Source: Streptomyces sindenensis
Lineage (GTDB): Bacteria > Actinomycetota > Actinomycetes > Streptomycetales > Streptomycetaceae
Reading direction: 5' to 3'
NCBI RefSeq assembly: GCF_014649035.1
Contig: NZ_BMSG01000010.1
Span: 62,001-126,000 of the forward strand
DNA: 64,000 nucleotides
The stretch's first letter is position 1; the number at the start of each line of letters is the position of its first letter. Position numbers and translations under genes: made by a program. Positions 52,584 to 61,693 of the stretch are shown here, piece by piece. The notes under the pieces are model-generated. The model was given only the letters and a program-made list of their open reading frames with translations, made no database searches and was not told where the DNA came from.

Positions 52584-53789
52584 GTGAACGTGCTGGACAT
52601 CCTGCTGCTGCTGGCTGCCGTATGGTTCGCGGTCATCGGCTATCGCCAGGGTTTCGTCGTCGGCATCCTGTCGGTGATCGGCTTCCTCGGGGGCGGCCTC
52701 GTCGCCGTCTATCTGCTGCCGGTCATCTGGGACCGGGTGACCGAGGACGCCGAGGTCTCCACGGCGGTCGCCATCGGCGCGGTCGTCGTCGTGATCATCT
52801 GTGCTTCGATCGGCCAGGCGTTCACCACCCACCTGGGCAACAAACTCCGCCGGTACATCACCTGGTCGCCCGCACGCGCCCTGGACGCCACCGGCGGCGC
52901 CCTGGTCAACGTGGTGGCCATGCTGCTGGTGGCCTGGATGATCGGCCTGCTGCTCGCGGGCACCTCGCTGCCGACCCTCGGCAAGGAGGTCCGCAACTCC
53001 TCGGTGCTGCTCGGGGTCGACCGGGTGATGCCGGACCAGGCGCCCACCTGGTTCCAGGACTTCTCCTCCGTCCTCGCGCAGAACGGCTTCCCGCAGGTCT
53101 TCAGCCCGTTCGCCAACGAGCCGATCACCGAGGTCAAGGCCCCGGACCCGGCCCTGGTGGGCAGCCCGGTGGCCGCCCGCGCCAAGAAGTCGATCGTCAA
53201 GGTCGTGGGTACGGCCCCGAGCTGCGGCAAGGTCCTCGAAGGGACCGGCTTCGTCTTCGCCGAGCGCCGGGTCATGACCAACGCCCACGTGGTCGGCGGC
53301 GTGGACGAGCCCACCGTCCAGATCGGCGGCGAGGGCCGGCTGTACGACGCGAAGGTCGTCCTCTACGACTGGCAGCGCGACATCGCCGTCCTGGACGTCC
53401 CCGACCTCCGGGCCAGGCCCCTGCAGTTCACCGGCCCGGACGACGACGCGGAGACCGGCAACAGCGCGATCGTCGCGGGCTTCCCCGAGAACGGCGCGTA
53501 CGACGTCCGCTCGGCCCGTGTCCGCGCCCGGATCAACGCCGACGGCCCGGACATCTACCACCGGGGCACGGTGCGCCGCGATGTGTACTCGCTCTTCGCG
53601 ACGGTGCGCCAGGGCAACTCGGGCGGCCCGCTGCTCACTCCGGACGGAAAGGTGTACGGAGTGGTGTTCGCCAAGTCGCTCGACGACCCGGACACCGGCT
53701 ACGCGCTGACGGCGGACGAGATCCGCGAGGACATCGAGATCGGCCGCACCGCCGACCAGCAGGTCGACAGTCAGGGCTGCGCCCTCTAG
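52584..53789 (+). CDS. MarP-like membrane serine protease (CvpA domain plus trypsin-like domain)
   Basis: 401 residues from GTG 52584. Four transmembrane helices in a colicin V production domain (residues about 1-130, beginning NVLDILLLLAAVWFAVIGYRQG) lead into a periplasmic-side protease with His in TNAHVVGG, Asp in QRDIAVLDV and Ser in RQGNSGGPLL. Cysteines in PSCGKV and near the end (SQGCAL) match the disulfide that controls MarP activity in mycobacteria. MarP supports acid resistance. The TAG stop is inside the CTAG flank of a MITE. Confidence 0.93.
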   Translation: MNVLDILLLLAAVWFAVIGYRQGFVVGILSVIGFLGGGLVAVYLLPVIWDRVTEDAEVSTAVAIGAVVVVIICASIGQAFTTHLGNKLRRYITWSPARALDATGGALVNVVAMLLVAWMIGLLLAGTSLPTLGKEVRNSSVLLGVDRVMPDQAPTWFQDFSSVLAQNGFPQVFSPFANEPITEVKAPDPALVGSPVAARAKKSIVKVVGTAPSCGKVLEGTGFVFAERRVMTNAHVVGGVDEPTVQIGGEGRLYDAKVVLYDWQRDIAVLDVPDLRARPLQFTGPDDDAETGNSAIVAGFPENGAYDVRSARVRARINADGPDIYHRGTVRRDVYSLFATVRQGNSGGPLLTPDGKVYGVVFAKSLDDPDTGYALTADEIREDIEIGRTADQQVDSQGCAL

Positions 53790-53959
53790 GTCCTGTCGTC
53801 AAACTGCCGTCTGCCGCGCGACGCCCGGCACGCACGCTCGCGGCGTTGCCTGAATGCCCTGGTAGCTCCGCTACAAGACCATTCAGGCGCCTTGCGATCG
53901 CACGCACCGGACGCCGCGCGGCCGCCCTCCGGGCGACGACGGCAGTTTGACGACAGGAC
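53790..53959. mobile_element. MITE, 170 bp with 22-bp terminal inverted repeats
   Basis: GTCCTGTCGTCAAACTGCCG... at 53790-53811 is exactly inverted at 53938-53959. The element is flanked by the 4-bp CTAG direct repeat (53786-53789 and 53960-53963). It encodes no protein. Inside, CCTGAATG and CATTCAGG form a nested stem. CTAG targeting recalls IS5-group elements such as IS112, so it is probably mobilised in trans. It has inserted at the MarP-like stop codon. Confidence 0.85.
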
Positions 53960-53963
53960 CTAG

Positions 53964-54390
53964 GCGTGCTGTTCGGGGAGGTTGGTGCCGCCGGACGCCG
54001 CAGCCGGGCGGCCCGCGCGTCCTTCCGTGCCCCGGGGAGCTCCACGAGCCCCCGGGGGCCTTTGGCGAGGGTCAGTTACGGGGGTGTCGGAGCCGTGCCG
54101 AGACCCAGCGGGCCCGACGGCGGAGGATGCGGGAAATCCCGAGACGGGAACGGCGAAGGTCATGCACGTGGTGCACCCGGCCCCGAGGGCCGCTCCCCTC
54201 ATGAGTGCTCACACCGGTCGAGGCGGCGGAGCGGCGGTTGCGTGCTTCGTCAGTGAAGTCGTGCGTCCAGCCCATACCCCGACGTCTGCCCGTGACCCAA
54301 GGTCGGTAATCGTGCGCGCGTCAGCCAATTGGCCTATGCGGCAGGCAATTGGCTGTTCGTCCGACGCCTGTGCCCGGGCGGGTCGGTCGG
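53964..54390. other. 427-bp interval after the MITE, no gene seen
   Basis: No frame is supported. Two structured spots occur: the palindrome GCCAATTGGC (54324-54333), and the pair AGCCAATTG (54323-54331) / CAATTGGCT (54346-54354). They lie near the 3' end of the minus-strand alpha/beta hydrolase gene, so their role as an operator would need an unrecognised gene or RNA. Confidence 0.45.
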
Positions 54391-55413
54391 CTACCGGTCC
54401 GGCTCGGGATCCTTGAGCCAGTTGATGAGTTCGGTGGAGAAGCCGATCGGGTCCTCCTCGTGCGGGAAGTGCCCGACACCGTCGAAAAGTCGCCACCGGT
54501 AGGGCGCCTCGACGTACTGGCCGGACCCGGCCGAACTGCGGGTGCGGACCGCCGGGTCGAGCGATCCGTGCAGGTGCAGCGTGGGGACCCGGACCGGGCG
54601 CTTCATCCGCCGGTTGAACTGGATCCCGTCGGGGCGCGCCATCGACCGCACCATCCAGCGGTACGGCTCGATCGAGCAGTGCGCGGTCGAGGGGATGCTC
54701 ATGGCCCGCCGGTAGACGTCCAGGGTCTCCTCGTCGGGGAACTCCGGGGTGCGGGGGCCCGCCCAATCCTGGATGAGCTTGCCCACCAGGGCGGCGTCGT
54801 CCGCGAGGAGTTGACGCTCCGGCAGCCACGGGCGCTGGAAGCCCCAGACGTACGAACCGGCCCGCGACTGGGCGAAGTCGGACAGCATCGAGGAGCGCCA
54901 GCGGCGCGGGTGCGGCATCGAGGAGACGACGAGCCGGCGGACCAGCTTGGGCCGCATCACGGCGGCCGTCCAGGCGAGGTAGCCGCCGAGGTCGTGGCCG
55001 ACCAGGGCCGCGTCGGGCTCACCGAGGGAGCGGATCACGCCGGTGACGTCCAGGGCCAGGTTGGCGGGGTCGTAACCGCGCGGCGTACGGTCGCTGCCGC
55101 CCACCCCGCGCAGGTCCATCGCGACCGCCCGGAAGCCCGCGTCGGCGAGCGCGGTCATCTGGTGGCGCCAGGTCCACCAGAACTGCGGGAAGCCGTGCAG
55201 CAGGAGCACGAGCGGCCCCTCGCCCAGCTCGGCGATGTGGAAGCGCGCACCGTTGGCCGCCACGTCGCGGTGGGTCCAGGGGCCGCCGATCCGCACCGGC
55301 GCCCCGGCCACGGCCCGGCCGGAGGAGGCCGCGGCCGGGGCGGACGGGGCCGCCGGGCCCTCCGGGTCCGCGGGACCCGTCGGACCGAATGCACTGGAAT
55401 CGGAAACGGTCAT
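54391..55413 (-). CDS. Alpha/beta hydrolase, epoxide hydrolase/haloalkane dehalogenase-like
   Basis: 340 residues. The oxyanion motif HGFPQFWWTWRHQ and DLRGVGGSDRTPRGYD, the nucleophile elbow VGHDLGGYLAW with Asp, cap domain, and terminal GVGHFPHEEDP with the catalytic His. An Asp nucleophile (not Ser) and the H-G-F-P motif place it with epoxide hydrolases/dehalogenases. The N-terminus is Ala/Pro-rich for about 40 residues. Its start overlaps the end of the holin-like gene by 4 bp. Confidence 0.9.
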   Translation of the reverse strand: MTVSDSSAFGPTGPADPEGPAAPSAPAAASSGRAVAGAPVRIGGPWTHRDVAANGARFHIAELGEGPLVLLLHGFPQFWWTWRHQMTALADAGFRAVAMDLRGVGGSDRTPRGYDPANLALDVTGVIRSLGEPDAALVGHDLGGYLAWTAAVMRPKLVRRLVVSSMPHPRRWRSSMLSDFAQSRAGSYVWGFQRPWLPERQLLADDAALVGKLIQDWAGPRTPEFPDEETLDVYRRAMSIPSTAHCSIEPYRWMVRSMARPDGIQFNRRMKRPVRVPTLHLHGSLDPAVRTRSSAGSGQYVEAPYRWRLFDGVGHFPHEEDPIGFSTELINWLKDPEPDR

Positions 55414-55949
55414 GTGGACGAGCGTGCCACAGACCCGGCCTTCTCCTGGCCCGAGCCGCCCTCGACGCCCTTCTTCGCCAGCGAGCTGCCGGAGACGGCG
55501 GAGCGTTCGATGATCGCGGCGGCCTCGATCGACGGACGCGGGTGCGGCTTGGCCTTCTGCAGGACGGCGGCGGTCTGCTTGGCGGAGGCGATGGACTTCT
55601 CCGGCGGCTTGACCTTCTTGAACTTCCGGATGCCGAGGAACGCCAGCAGCCCGCCCAGGGCGATGAACGCCACGCCGACGATCAGGAACGACCAGGCGAG
55701 CCCGAGGCCCAGGTTGTGGATGCCGTATGCCGCGGCGAAGCTCAGCACCGGGATGGAGAAGAGCGCGAACACGCCCGCGGCGACGAACGCGATACTGCCG
55801 ATCGCCCCGCGCCTGACGTCCTGGCGCACCTCCGCCTTGGCCAGGGCGATCTCGTCGTGCACCAGCGCGGACATCTCGGCCGTCGCCGAGGCGACCAGCT
55901 GTCCGATGCTGCGGTCCGTGCTGCCCGCGTAGTTGCCGGGGTCGCTCAT
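55410..55949 (-). CDS. Phage holin superfamily III-like membrane protein (PF07332-type)
   Basis: 179 residues from ATG 55949 (GGAGAGGGAG upstream). SIGQLVASATAEMSALVHDEIALAKAEVRQDVRRG with two following helices (GSIAFVAAGVFALFSIPVLSFAAAYG and LGLGLAWSFLIVGVAFIALGGLLAFLGI) is the actinobacterial phage-holin/DUF1469 family, a chromosomal membrane protein, not a phage gene here. Upstream lies nhaA, and it is coupled downstream to the hydrolase. Confidence 0.88.
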   Translation of the reverse strand: MSDPGNYAGSTDRSIGQLVASATAEMSALVHDEIALAKAEVRQDVRRGAIGSIAFVAAGVFALFSIPVLSFAAAYGIHNLGLGLAWSFLIVGVAFIALGGLLAFLGIRKFKKVKPPEKSIASAKQTAAVLQKAKPHPRPSIEAAAIIERSAVSGSSLAKKGVEGGSGQEKAGSVARSST

Positions 55950-55989
55950 CCCTGACTCCCTCTCCGTCTTCGACACATCCGATGTCAGA

Positions 55990-57450
55990 TCATGCCGGAC
56001 TGTTCGGCTTGTCGCTCGCTGCCCCCGCCCGCTCTTCGGCGATACGGCGGTGTTCGGCCGCCTTCCGCTCCAGGATGGCGGCCATCCGCAGGTGATATTC
56101 CGGATCATCCTGCTCGTAGACGTCCGGTACCCCGGATTCGTCCTCGTCCAGCTCCTCGGCCTCGTACAACTCCTTGTACTTGCGCACCCGGAGCTTGAGC
56201 AGCACGGCGGCGAACAGGGCCGCGGTCAGCGAACCGATCAGGACGGCGGCCTTGATCTCGTTGATCATCTCCGTGTCGCCCTCGAAGGCCAGCTCGCCGA
56301 TGAGCAGCGAGACGGTGAACCCGATGCCGGCGAGGGAGGCGAGTGCCAGGACATCGGCCCAGGCCAGATCCTTGTTCAGCTCCGCCTTGGTGAAGCGGGC
56401 GGCGAGATAGGTGCCGCCGAAGATGCCGACGGTCTTGCCGACGACGAGACCGAGGACGACGCCGAGAGTCTCCGGCCGGGTGAAAACGCCTGCCAGCGAC
56501 TCCCCGTTCAGCGCGACGCCGGCCGAGAACAGGGCGAAGAGCGGGACGGCGATCCCGGCCGACAGCGGGCGGACGAGATGCTCGATGTGCTCGCCGGGGG
56601 AGTGCTTCTCGCCCTCGCGTCGGGTGCAGCGCAGCATCAGGCCCATGGCGACACCGGCGATGGTCGCGTGGATGCCGCTGTTGTACATCAGGCCCCAGAT
56701 GACCAGGGCGAGCGGAACGTAGATGTACCAGCCCCGGACGTCGAAACGCAGGAGGAGGTGGAAGACGACCAGGCCGAGGACGGCTCCGCCGAGGGCCAGG
56801 AAGTTCAGGTCCGAGGTGAAGAAGACCGCGATGATCAGGATCGCGAAGAGGTCGTCGACGACGGCCAGGGTGAGCAGGAAGGCACGCAGCGCGGACGGGA
56901 GCGAAGTACCGATCACCGCCAGTACGGCGAGCGCGAAGGCGATGTCGGTCGCTGTGGGGACCGCCCAGCCGTCGGTCGAGCCGCCGCCGACGACCACGGT
57001 GAGGAAGTAGACGAGAGCGGGCACCGCCATGCCGCACAGGGCCGCCACCACGGGGAGGGCCGCGGCCTTCGGATCGCGGAGCTCGCCCGCGACCAGTTCG
57101 CGCTTCAGCTCGACACCGGCGACGAAGAAGAAGACGGCCAGCAGCCCGTCCGCCGCCCAGTGCGCCACGGAGAGGTCCAGGCCCAGGGCTCCGGGACCGA
57201 AGTGGAAGCCGCTGACCTCCTTGTAGGAGCCGCCGAAGGTGTTGGCCCAGACGAGTGCGGCGACCGCCGCCACCAGCAGCAGCACCCCGCCGACCGTCTC
57301 GGTACGGAGGGCCTCCGCCACGTAGTTCCGCTCGGGGAGCGAGAGCCTGCCGAGCAGGGGGCGCTGGGGTGGTGTGGGGGTGGGCGGTGGGGTGTTCTGG
57401 GTGGGCGGTGCCACGGAAGAGACCTCCAGATCGGGACGGCGTGCGGGCAT
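55990..57450 (-). CDS. nhaA: Na+/H+ antiporter NhaA
   Basis: 486 residues. The NhaA membrane core includes GLLAVFFFVAGVELKRELVAGEL, PALVYFLTVVVGGG, GWAVPTATDIAFALAVLAVIG and LTLAVVDDLFAILIIAVFF with the essential paired Asp (VVDD). It expels sodium in exchange for protons. N- and C-terminal extensions (Pro-rich; VLERKAAEHRRIAEERAG) are longer than in E. coli. An operon with the holin-like gene is likely (40 bp gap). Confidence 0.96.
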   Translation of the reverse strand: MPARRPDLEVSSVAPPTQNTPPPTPTPPQRPLLGRLSLPERNYVAEALRTETVGGVLLLVAAVAALVWANTFGGSYKEVSGFHFGPGALGLDLSVAHWAADGLLAVFFFVAGVELKRELVAGELRDPKAAALPVVAALCGMAVPALVYFLTVVVGGGSTDGWAVPTATDIAFALAVLAVIGTSLPSALRAFLLTLAVVDDLFAILIIAVFFTSDLNFLALGGAVLGLVVFHLLLRFDVRGWYIYVPLALVIWGLMYNSGIHATIAGVAMGLMLRCTRREGEKHSPGEHIEHLVRPLSAGIAVPLFALFSAGVALNGESLAGVFTRPETLGVVLGLVVGKTVGIFGGTYLAARFTKAELNKDLAWADVLALASLAGIGFTVSLLIGELAFEGDTEMINEIKAAVLIGSLTAALFAAVLLKLRVRKYKELYEAEELDEDESGVPDVYEQDDPEYHLRMAAILERKAAEHRRIAEERAGAASDKPNSPA

Positions 57451-57655
57451 GATCGATCGACGTGCCGACCAGACTTCCCGGCGCCCCTGTGGAGATGTTC
57501 TCTGAAGTTGTCCGAATGTGTCGGTGAAGCGCCCAGCCTACCTGGGAGCGCGGGGAGTGATCGTACGAGGTGATCGTCGGTTTACATGCCCGATGGGCAC
57601 CCGGCGCGTGGCCGGATGCCCATCGGTGTCGTACGCCGGAAAGGGGCTGGTGCCG

Positions 57656-59614
57656 TCAGTCCTCGTCGGACGAGGAGGACGGGAGCTGGGTGGTGATCAG
57701 GTCCATCACCGAGGAGTCGGTCAGCGTCGTGACGTCGCCCAGCTCGCGGTTCTCGGCGACATCGCGCAGCAGCCGGCGCATGATCTTGCCGGACCGGGTC
57801 TTCGGCAGCTCGGCGACCGGCAGCACCCGCTTCGGCTTGGCGATCGGGCCGAGCGTCGCTCCGACATGGTTGCGCAGGTCGGCGACCAGCTCGTCGGAGG
57901 CGGTCGCCGTACCGCGCAGGATCACGAACGCCACGATGGCCTGGCCGGTCGTCTCGTCGGCGGCGCCGACCACGGCGGCCTCGGCGACCGACGGGTGGGA
58001 GACGAGGGCGGATTCGACCTCGGTGGTCGAGATGTTGTGCCCGGAGACGAGCATGACGTCGTCGACCCGGCCGAGCAGCCAGACGTCGCCGTCCTCGTCC
58101 TTCTTCGCGCCGTCGCCCGCGAAGTACTTGCCCTCGAAGCGCGACCAGTAGGTGTCGATGAAGCGCTGGTCGTCGCCCCAGATGGTGCGGAGCATGGAGG
58201 GCCACGGCTCGGTGAGGACGAGGTAGCCGCCCCCGCCGTTCGGCACCTCATTGGCCTCGTCGTCCACGACGGTCGCGGCGATGCCCGGCAGCGCGCGCTG
58301 GGCGCTTCCCGGCTTCGTCTCCGTCACACCGGGCAGCGGCGAGATCATCATCGCGCCGGTCTCGGTCTGCCACCAGGTGTCCACGATGGGGCACTTGTCG
58401 GCGCCGATGTTCTTCCGGTACCACATCCACGCCTCGGGGTTGATCGGCTCACCGACCGAACCGAGGACGCGCAGCGAGGACAGGTCGAACTTGGCGGGGA
58501 TGTCGTCGCCCCACTTCATGAACGTACGGATCGCCGTCGGGGCGGTGTAGAGGATCGTGACGCCGTACTTCTGCACGATCTCCCAGAACCGGCCCTGGTG
58601 CGGGGTGTCCGGGGTGCCCTCGTACATGACCTGGGTCGCGCCGTTGGCCAGCGGCCCGTAGACGATGTACGAGTGGCCGGTCACCCAGCCGATGTCGGCG
58701 GTGCACCAGTAGACGTCGCTGGAGGGCTTGAGGTCGAAGACGGCGTGGTGCGTGTACGACGCCTGGGTGAGGTAGCCGCCGGAGGTGTGCAGGATGCCCT
58801 TCGGCTTACCCGTGGTGCCCGAGGTGTAGAGGATGAAGAGCGGCTGCTCCGCGTCGAAGGCCTCGGGGGTGTGCTCGGCCGACTGCCGGGCGGTGATCTC
58901 GTGCCACCAGATGTCGCGGCCCTCGGTCCAGGCGGTGTCCTGGCCGGTACGGCGGACGACGAGGACGTGCTCGACGGTGTCGAAGCGCGATACGGCGTCG
59001 TCGACGGCGGGCTTCAGCGCGGAGGGCTTGCCGCGGCGGTAGCCGCCGTCGGCGGTGATGACGACTTTGGCGTCCGCGTCCTTGATACGGGCGGCGATGG
59101 CGTCGGCCGAGAAGCCGCCGAAGACCACGGAGTGCGCGGCGCCGATGCGGGCACAGGCCAGCATCGCGACGGCGGCCTCCGGGATCATCGGCAGATAGAC
59201 GGCGACCCGGTCGCCCTTGCCGACGCCCAGCTCGGTGAGCGCGTTGGCGGCCCGGGAGACCTCGTCCTTCAGCTCCGCGTAGGTGATGGCCCGGCTGTCG
59301 CCCGGCTCGCCCTCGAAGTGGATGGCGACCCGGTCGCCGTTGCCGGCCTCGACGTGGCGGTCGACGCAGTTGTACGCGACGTTCAGCTTGCCGTCCGCGA
59401 ACCACTTGGCGAAGGGCGGGTTGCTCCAGTCGAGGGTCTCGGTCGGCTCGGTGGCCCACGTCAGGCGGCGGGCCTGCTCGGCCCAGAAGCCCAGCCGGTC
59501 CGCCTCGGCCTGCTCGTACGCCTCTGCGGTGACGTTGGCGTTGGCGGCCAGCTCGGCAGGCGGAGCGAACTTCCGCTCTTCCCGAAGCAGGTTGGCCAGG
59601 CTCTCGTTGCTCAC
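57656..59614 (-). CDS. acsA: Acetyl-CoA synthetase
   Basis: 652 residues from GTG 59614, supported by GGGAGAAG just upstream; ATG 59656 is possible but has no ribosome site. Motifs: [43 protein letters not shown] (ATP loop), WWQTETG and the C-terminal [15 protein letters not shown] with the Lys that is acetylation-regulated. Converts acetate, ATP and CoA to acetyl-CoA via acetyl-AMP. Monocistronic; length is normal. Confidence 0.97.
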   Translation of the reverse strand: MSNESLANLLREERKFAPPAELAANANVTAEAYEQAEADRLGFWAEQARRLTWATEPTETLDWSNPPFAKWFADGKLNVAYNCVDRHVEAGNGDRVAIHFEGEPGDSRAITYAELKDEVSRAANALTELGVGKGDRVAVYLPMIPEAAVAMLACARIGAAHSVVFGGFSADAIAARIKDADAKVVITADGGYRRGKPSALKPAVDDAVSRFDTVEHVLVVRRTGQDTAWTEGRDIWWHEITARQSAEHTPEAFDAEQPLFILYTSGTTGKPKGILHTSGGYLTQASYTHHAVFDLKPSSDVYWCTADIGWVTGHSYIVYGPLANGATQVMYEGTPDTPHQGRFWEIVQKYGVTILYTAPTAIRTFMKWGDDIPAKFDLSSLRVLGSVGEPINPEAWMWYRKNIGADKCPIVDTWWQTETGAMMISPLPGVTETKPGSAQRALPGIAATVVDDEANEVPNGGGGYLVLTEPWPSMLRTIWGDDQRFIDTYWSRFEGKYFAGDGAKKDEDGDVWLLGRVDDVMLVSGHNISTTEVESALVSHPSVAEAAVVGAADETTGQAIVAFVILRGTATASDELVADLRNHVGATLGPIAKPKRVLPVAELPKTRSGKIMRRLLRDVAENRELGDVTTLTDSSVMDLITTQLPSSSSDED

Positions 59615-59960
59615 GACTTCTCCCAGTCCCAGGGTGTCCGTTGTGTCCCGGGGCATAGCTCATCAGGCGCGAGGCCGGGTGACAAGAGCCTTCCGGGAAT
59701 TGGTTTAGACCTGTGTTCTCGTGTATGGGGCCATGATCCCGCTCCGCGTTCGAGAGCCGCCGAACGACGCGTGGCGCGCGACATTTCCAGCCATCCGAAA
59801 CGGGGTCATCTGATGGCACGGAGCTTGGGTCCGGCCGGTTCAGGTCGGAGGCGTTCGGGCTATTTGATAACTCCTATTGGTGAATAAGAAGCTTTTCATT
59901 CGGTATGTCGCCCTTGTCTGTGCGGGATCGCGTGCGAATTTGGCCGCGCCGGCGTCAGTA
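59615..59960. other. Promoter interval between acsA and the lipoprotein gene
   Basis: About 0.35 kb, no gene supported. It includes the acsA upstream region on one side and AT-richer DNA (59860-59910, TGATAACTCCTATTGGTGAATAAGAAG-like) on the other, likely a promoter for the deacetylase gene. Confidence 0.5.
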
Positions 59961-60010
59961 CTTCGACGCACTTCAGTGCTCTTTGACGCACTTTGATGCA
60001 CTTCGACGCA
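59961..60010. promoter_or_regulatory. Five 10-bp repeats in helical phase upstream of the lipoprotein gene
   Basis: CTTCGACGCA, CTTCAGTGCT, CTTTGACGCA, CTTTGATGCA and CTTCGACGCA follow one another at 59961, 59971, 59981, 59991 and 60001, ending 29 bp before ATG 60039. Spacing of one helical turn suggests cooperative binding on one face of DNA, or a structural leader in the mRNA. Confidence 0.7.
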
Positions 60011-60038
60011 AATGACCTGCAAGGAAGAGGGTGGGCGG

Positions 60039-61385
60039 ATGATGGCCGCCACGAAGAGGATCGCCATGGGCGTCATGTCCACGGCCCTGGTCGCCGTTCT
60101 CGCGGGCTGTTCCGGCTCCGGATCCGGCAACGGAAGCGGAGCCGCGGGATCGGCGTCCGGGGGCGCGGAGGGCGTCGGGGAGAAGGGGGTCCACGGCGCC
60201 AAGGAGAATCCGCCGGCCAATGCCCCGAAGAACGCGGTCAAGCTCATCGGGGACGGGTCCACCGCCTTCACCGGCGTCCAGCCGAACATGCCGGCCGTCG
60301 AGCGCCTCGCTCCCGGCGAGAAGCCTCCCCAGTTCGTGGTGTTCTCCTGGGACGGTGCCGGAGAGGACAGCCAGAAGCTCTTCTCGCACTTCCGTGGCGT
60401 GGCCAAGAAGTACAACGCCAAGATGACGTACTTTCTGAGCGGTGTGTACCTGCTGCCGGAGGAGAAGAAGGACCTCTACAACCCGCCCCAGCACGCGCCG
60501 GGCCGCTCCGACATCGGCTTCAACGACACCGAGGGCATCCGCGACACCCTCACCGAGGTCCGTGCCGCCTGGAAGGACGGCAATGAGATCGGAACCCACT
60601 TCAACGGCCACTTCTGCGGCGCGGACGGCGGCGTCGGGACCTGGTCCGTCGATGAGTGGAAGAGCGAAATCAGCCAGGCGAAAGCATTCGTCAAGGGCTG
60701 GAAGACCAACGCTCCGGAGCTGAAGGGCGAGGCCCCGCTCCCCTTCGACTACGACAAGGAACTGATCGGCGCCCGCACTCCCTGCCTCGAAGGGAAGGAG
60801 AACATGGTCGCCGCCGCCCGGACCATGGGCTTCCGCTACGACTCCAGCGGCGTCGGCAACCAGGTCTGGCCCCGGAAGAAGGGCGGGGTCTGGGACATTC
60901 CGCTCCAGCTCGTCCCGATGCCCGGCCGCGCCTTCGAGACCCTCTCGATGGACTACAACTTCATGGTCAACCAGTCCGGCACGACCACCCAGGGGGACCC
61001 CTCCCAGCACGAGTTCTGGGGGAACCAGATGCGGGACGGGCTGCTCCAGGCCTTCGACCGCTCGTACAAGGGCAACCGGGCGCCCCTGATCATCGGCAAC
61101 CACTTCGAGTCCTGGAACGGTGGCACCTACATGCGCGCCATCGAGGAGACCATGGCGAACGTGTGCACCAAGGAAGGTGTGCGCTGCGTGTCCTTCCGGC
61201 AGCTCGTCGACTGGCTGGACGCGCAGGACCCGAAGACGCTGGCCAAGCTCACGACGCTCGGCGTCGGCGAGGCGCCCAAGGCAGGCTGGTCGTCCTACCT
61301 CGGCAACCAGCCGGGCGCCGCGCAGTCTGCGGAGAAGCCCGCGGAGAAGTCCCCGGAGAAGCCCGCGGAGAAGCCCGCGGAGTAG
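60039..61385 (+). CDS. Secreted lipoprotein with polysaccharide deacetylase-like (NodB-type) domain
   Basis: 448 residues from ATG 60039 (AGGAAGAGGG upstream; ATG 60042 is also possible). Lipobox VAVLAGC, Cys24. The domain has FSWDGAGEDSQKLFSHFRGVAKKYNAKMTYFLSG (Asp), EIGTHFNGHFCGADG (His-x3-His) and GARTPCLEGKENM, LIIGNHFESWNGGTYMRAIEETM: the metal Asp-His-His set of NodB enzymes. It may trim N-acetyl groups of cell-wall or extracellular glycans. The C-terminus is a KPAE-type repeat (AEKPAEKSPEKPAEKPAE). Confidence 0.85.
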   Translation: MMAATKRIAMGVMSTALVAVLAGCSGSGSGNGSGAAGSASGGAEGVGEKGVHGAKENPPANAPKNAVKLIGDGSTAFTGVQPNMPAVERLAPGEKPPQFVVFSWDGAGEDSQKLFSHFRGVAKKYNAKMTYFLSGVYLLPEEKKDLYNPPQHAPGRSDIGFNDTEGIRDTLTEVRAAWKDGNEIGTHFNGHFCGADGGVGTWSVDEWKSEISQAKAFVKGWKTNAPELKGEAPLPFDYDKELIGARTPCLEGKENMVAAARTMGFRYDSSGVGNQVWPRKKGGVWDIPLQLVPMPGRAFETLSMDYNFMVNQSGTTTQGDPSQHEFWGNQMRDGLLQAFDRSYKGNRAPLIIGNHFESWNGGTYMRAIEETMANVCTKEGVRCVSFRQLVDWLDAQDPKTLAKLTTLGVGEAPKAGWSSYLGNQPGAAQSAEKPAEKSPEKPAEKPAE

Positions 61386-61693
61386 TTGGCGGAGAAGACT
61401 GCGGAGTGGTCGGCGGGGGCCGAGGGGGTGAGCCTCGCCGCACCCCCGCACCCCCGCACTGCCGCACTGCCGCACCCCCGCACCCCCGCATCGTTCGCCG
61501 GCCGCCCGGGGTGGTCGGCGAACGACGTCCGGGGCGGCGTTCGGCAGCCGCTGCGGCCCGGTCCCGGCGTTCGGGAGCCGACGCTCGGGCCCGGCGTTCG
61601 GGAGCCGGCGTCCGGGCCCGGCGTCCGGGCCCGGCGTCCGGGCCCGGCGTTCGGGAGCCGACATTCCGCGGCGGCTCCCGCGTCCGTACCGCT
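61386..61693. repeat. Low-complexity repeat zone, no gene
   Basis: 61437-61492 has tandem GCACCCCC / GCACTGCC octamer-like units. 61561-61668 has repeats of GGGCCCGGCGTTCGGGAGCCG/GGGCCCGGCGTCC, 15 to 30 bp periods, many self-complementary. These follow the KPAE-repeat end of the lipoprotein gene and precede the convergent ATPase gene, so they may aid termination. Confidence 0.7.

Noticed and set aside
55410..55949. Possible prophage gene (holin-like)
   Set aside because: The family is a chromosomal actinobacterial membrane protein; neighbours are nhaA and a hydrolase, with no phage structural genes.
61437..61668. GC-rich repeat zone as a coding extension of the deacetylase gene
   Set aside because: The deacetylase frame stops at 61385; the zone gives only low-complexity translations in all frames.
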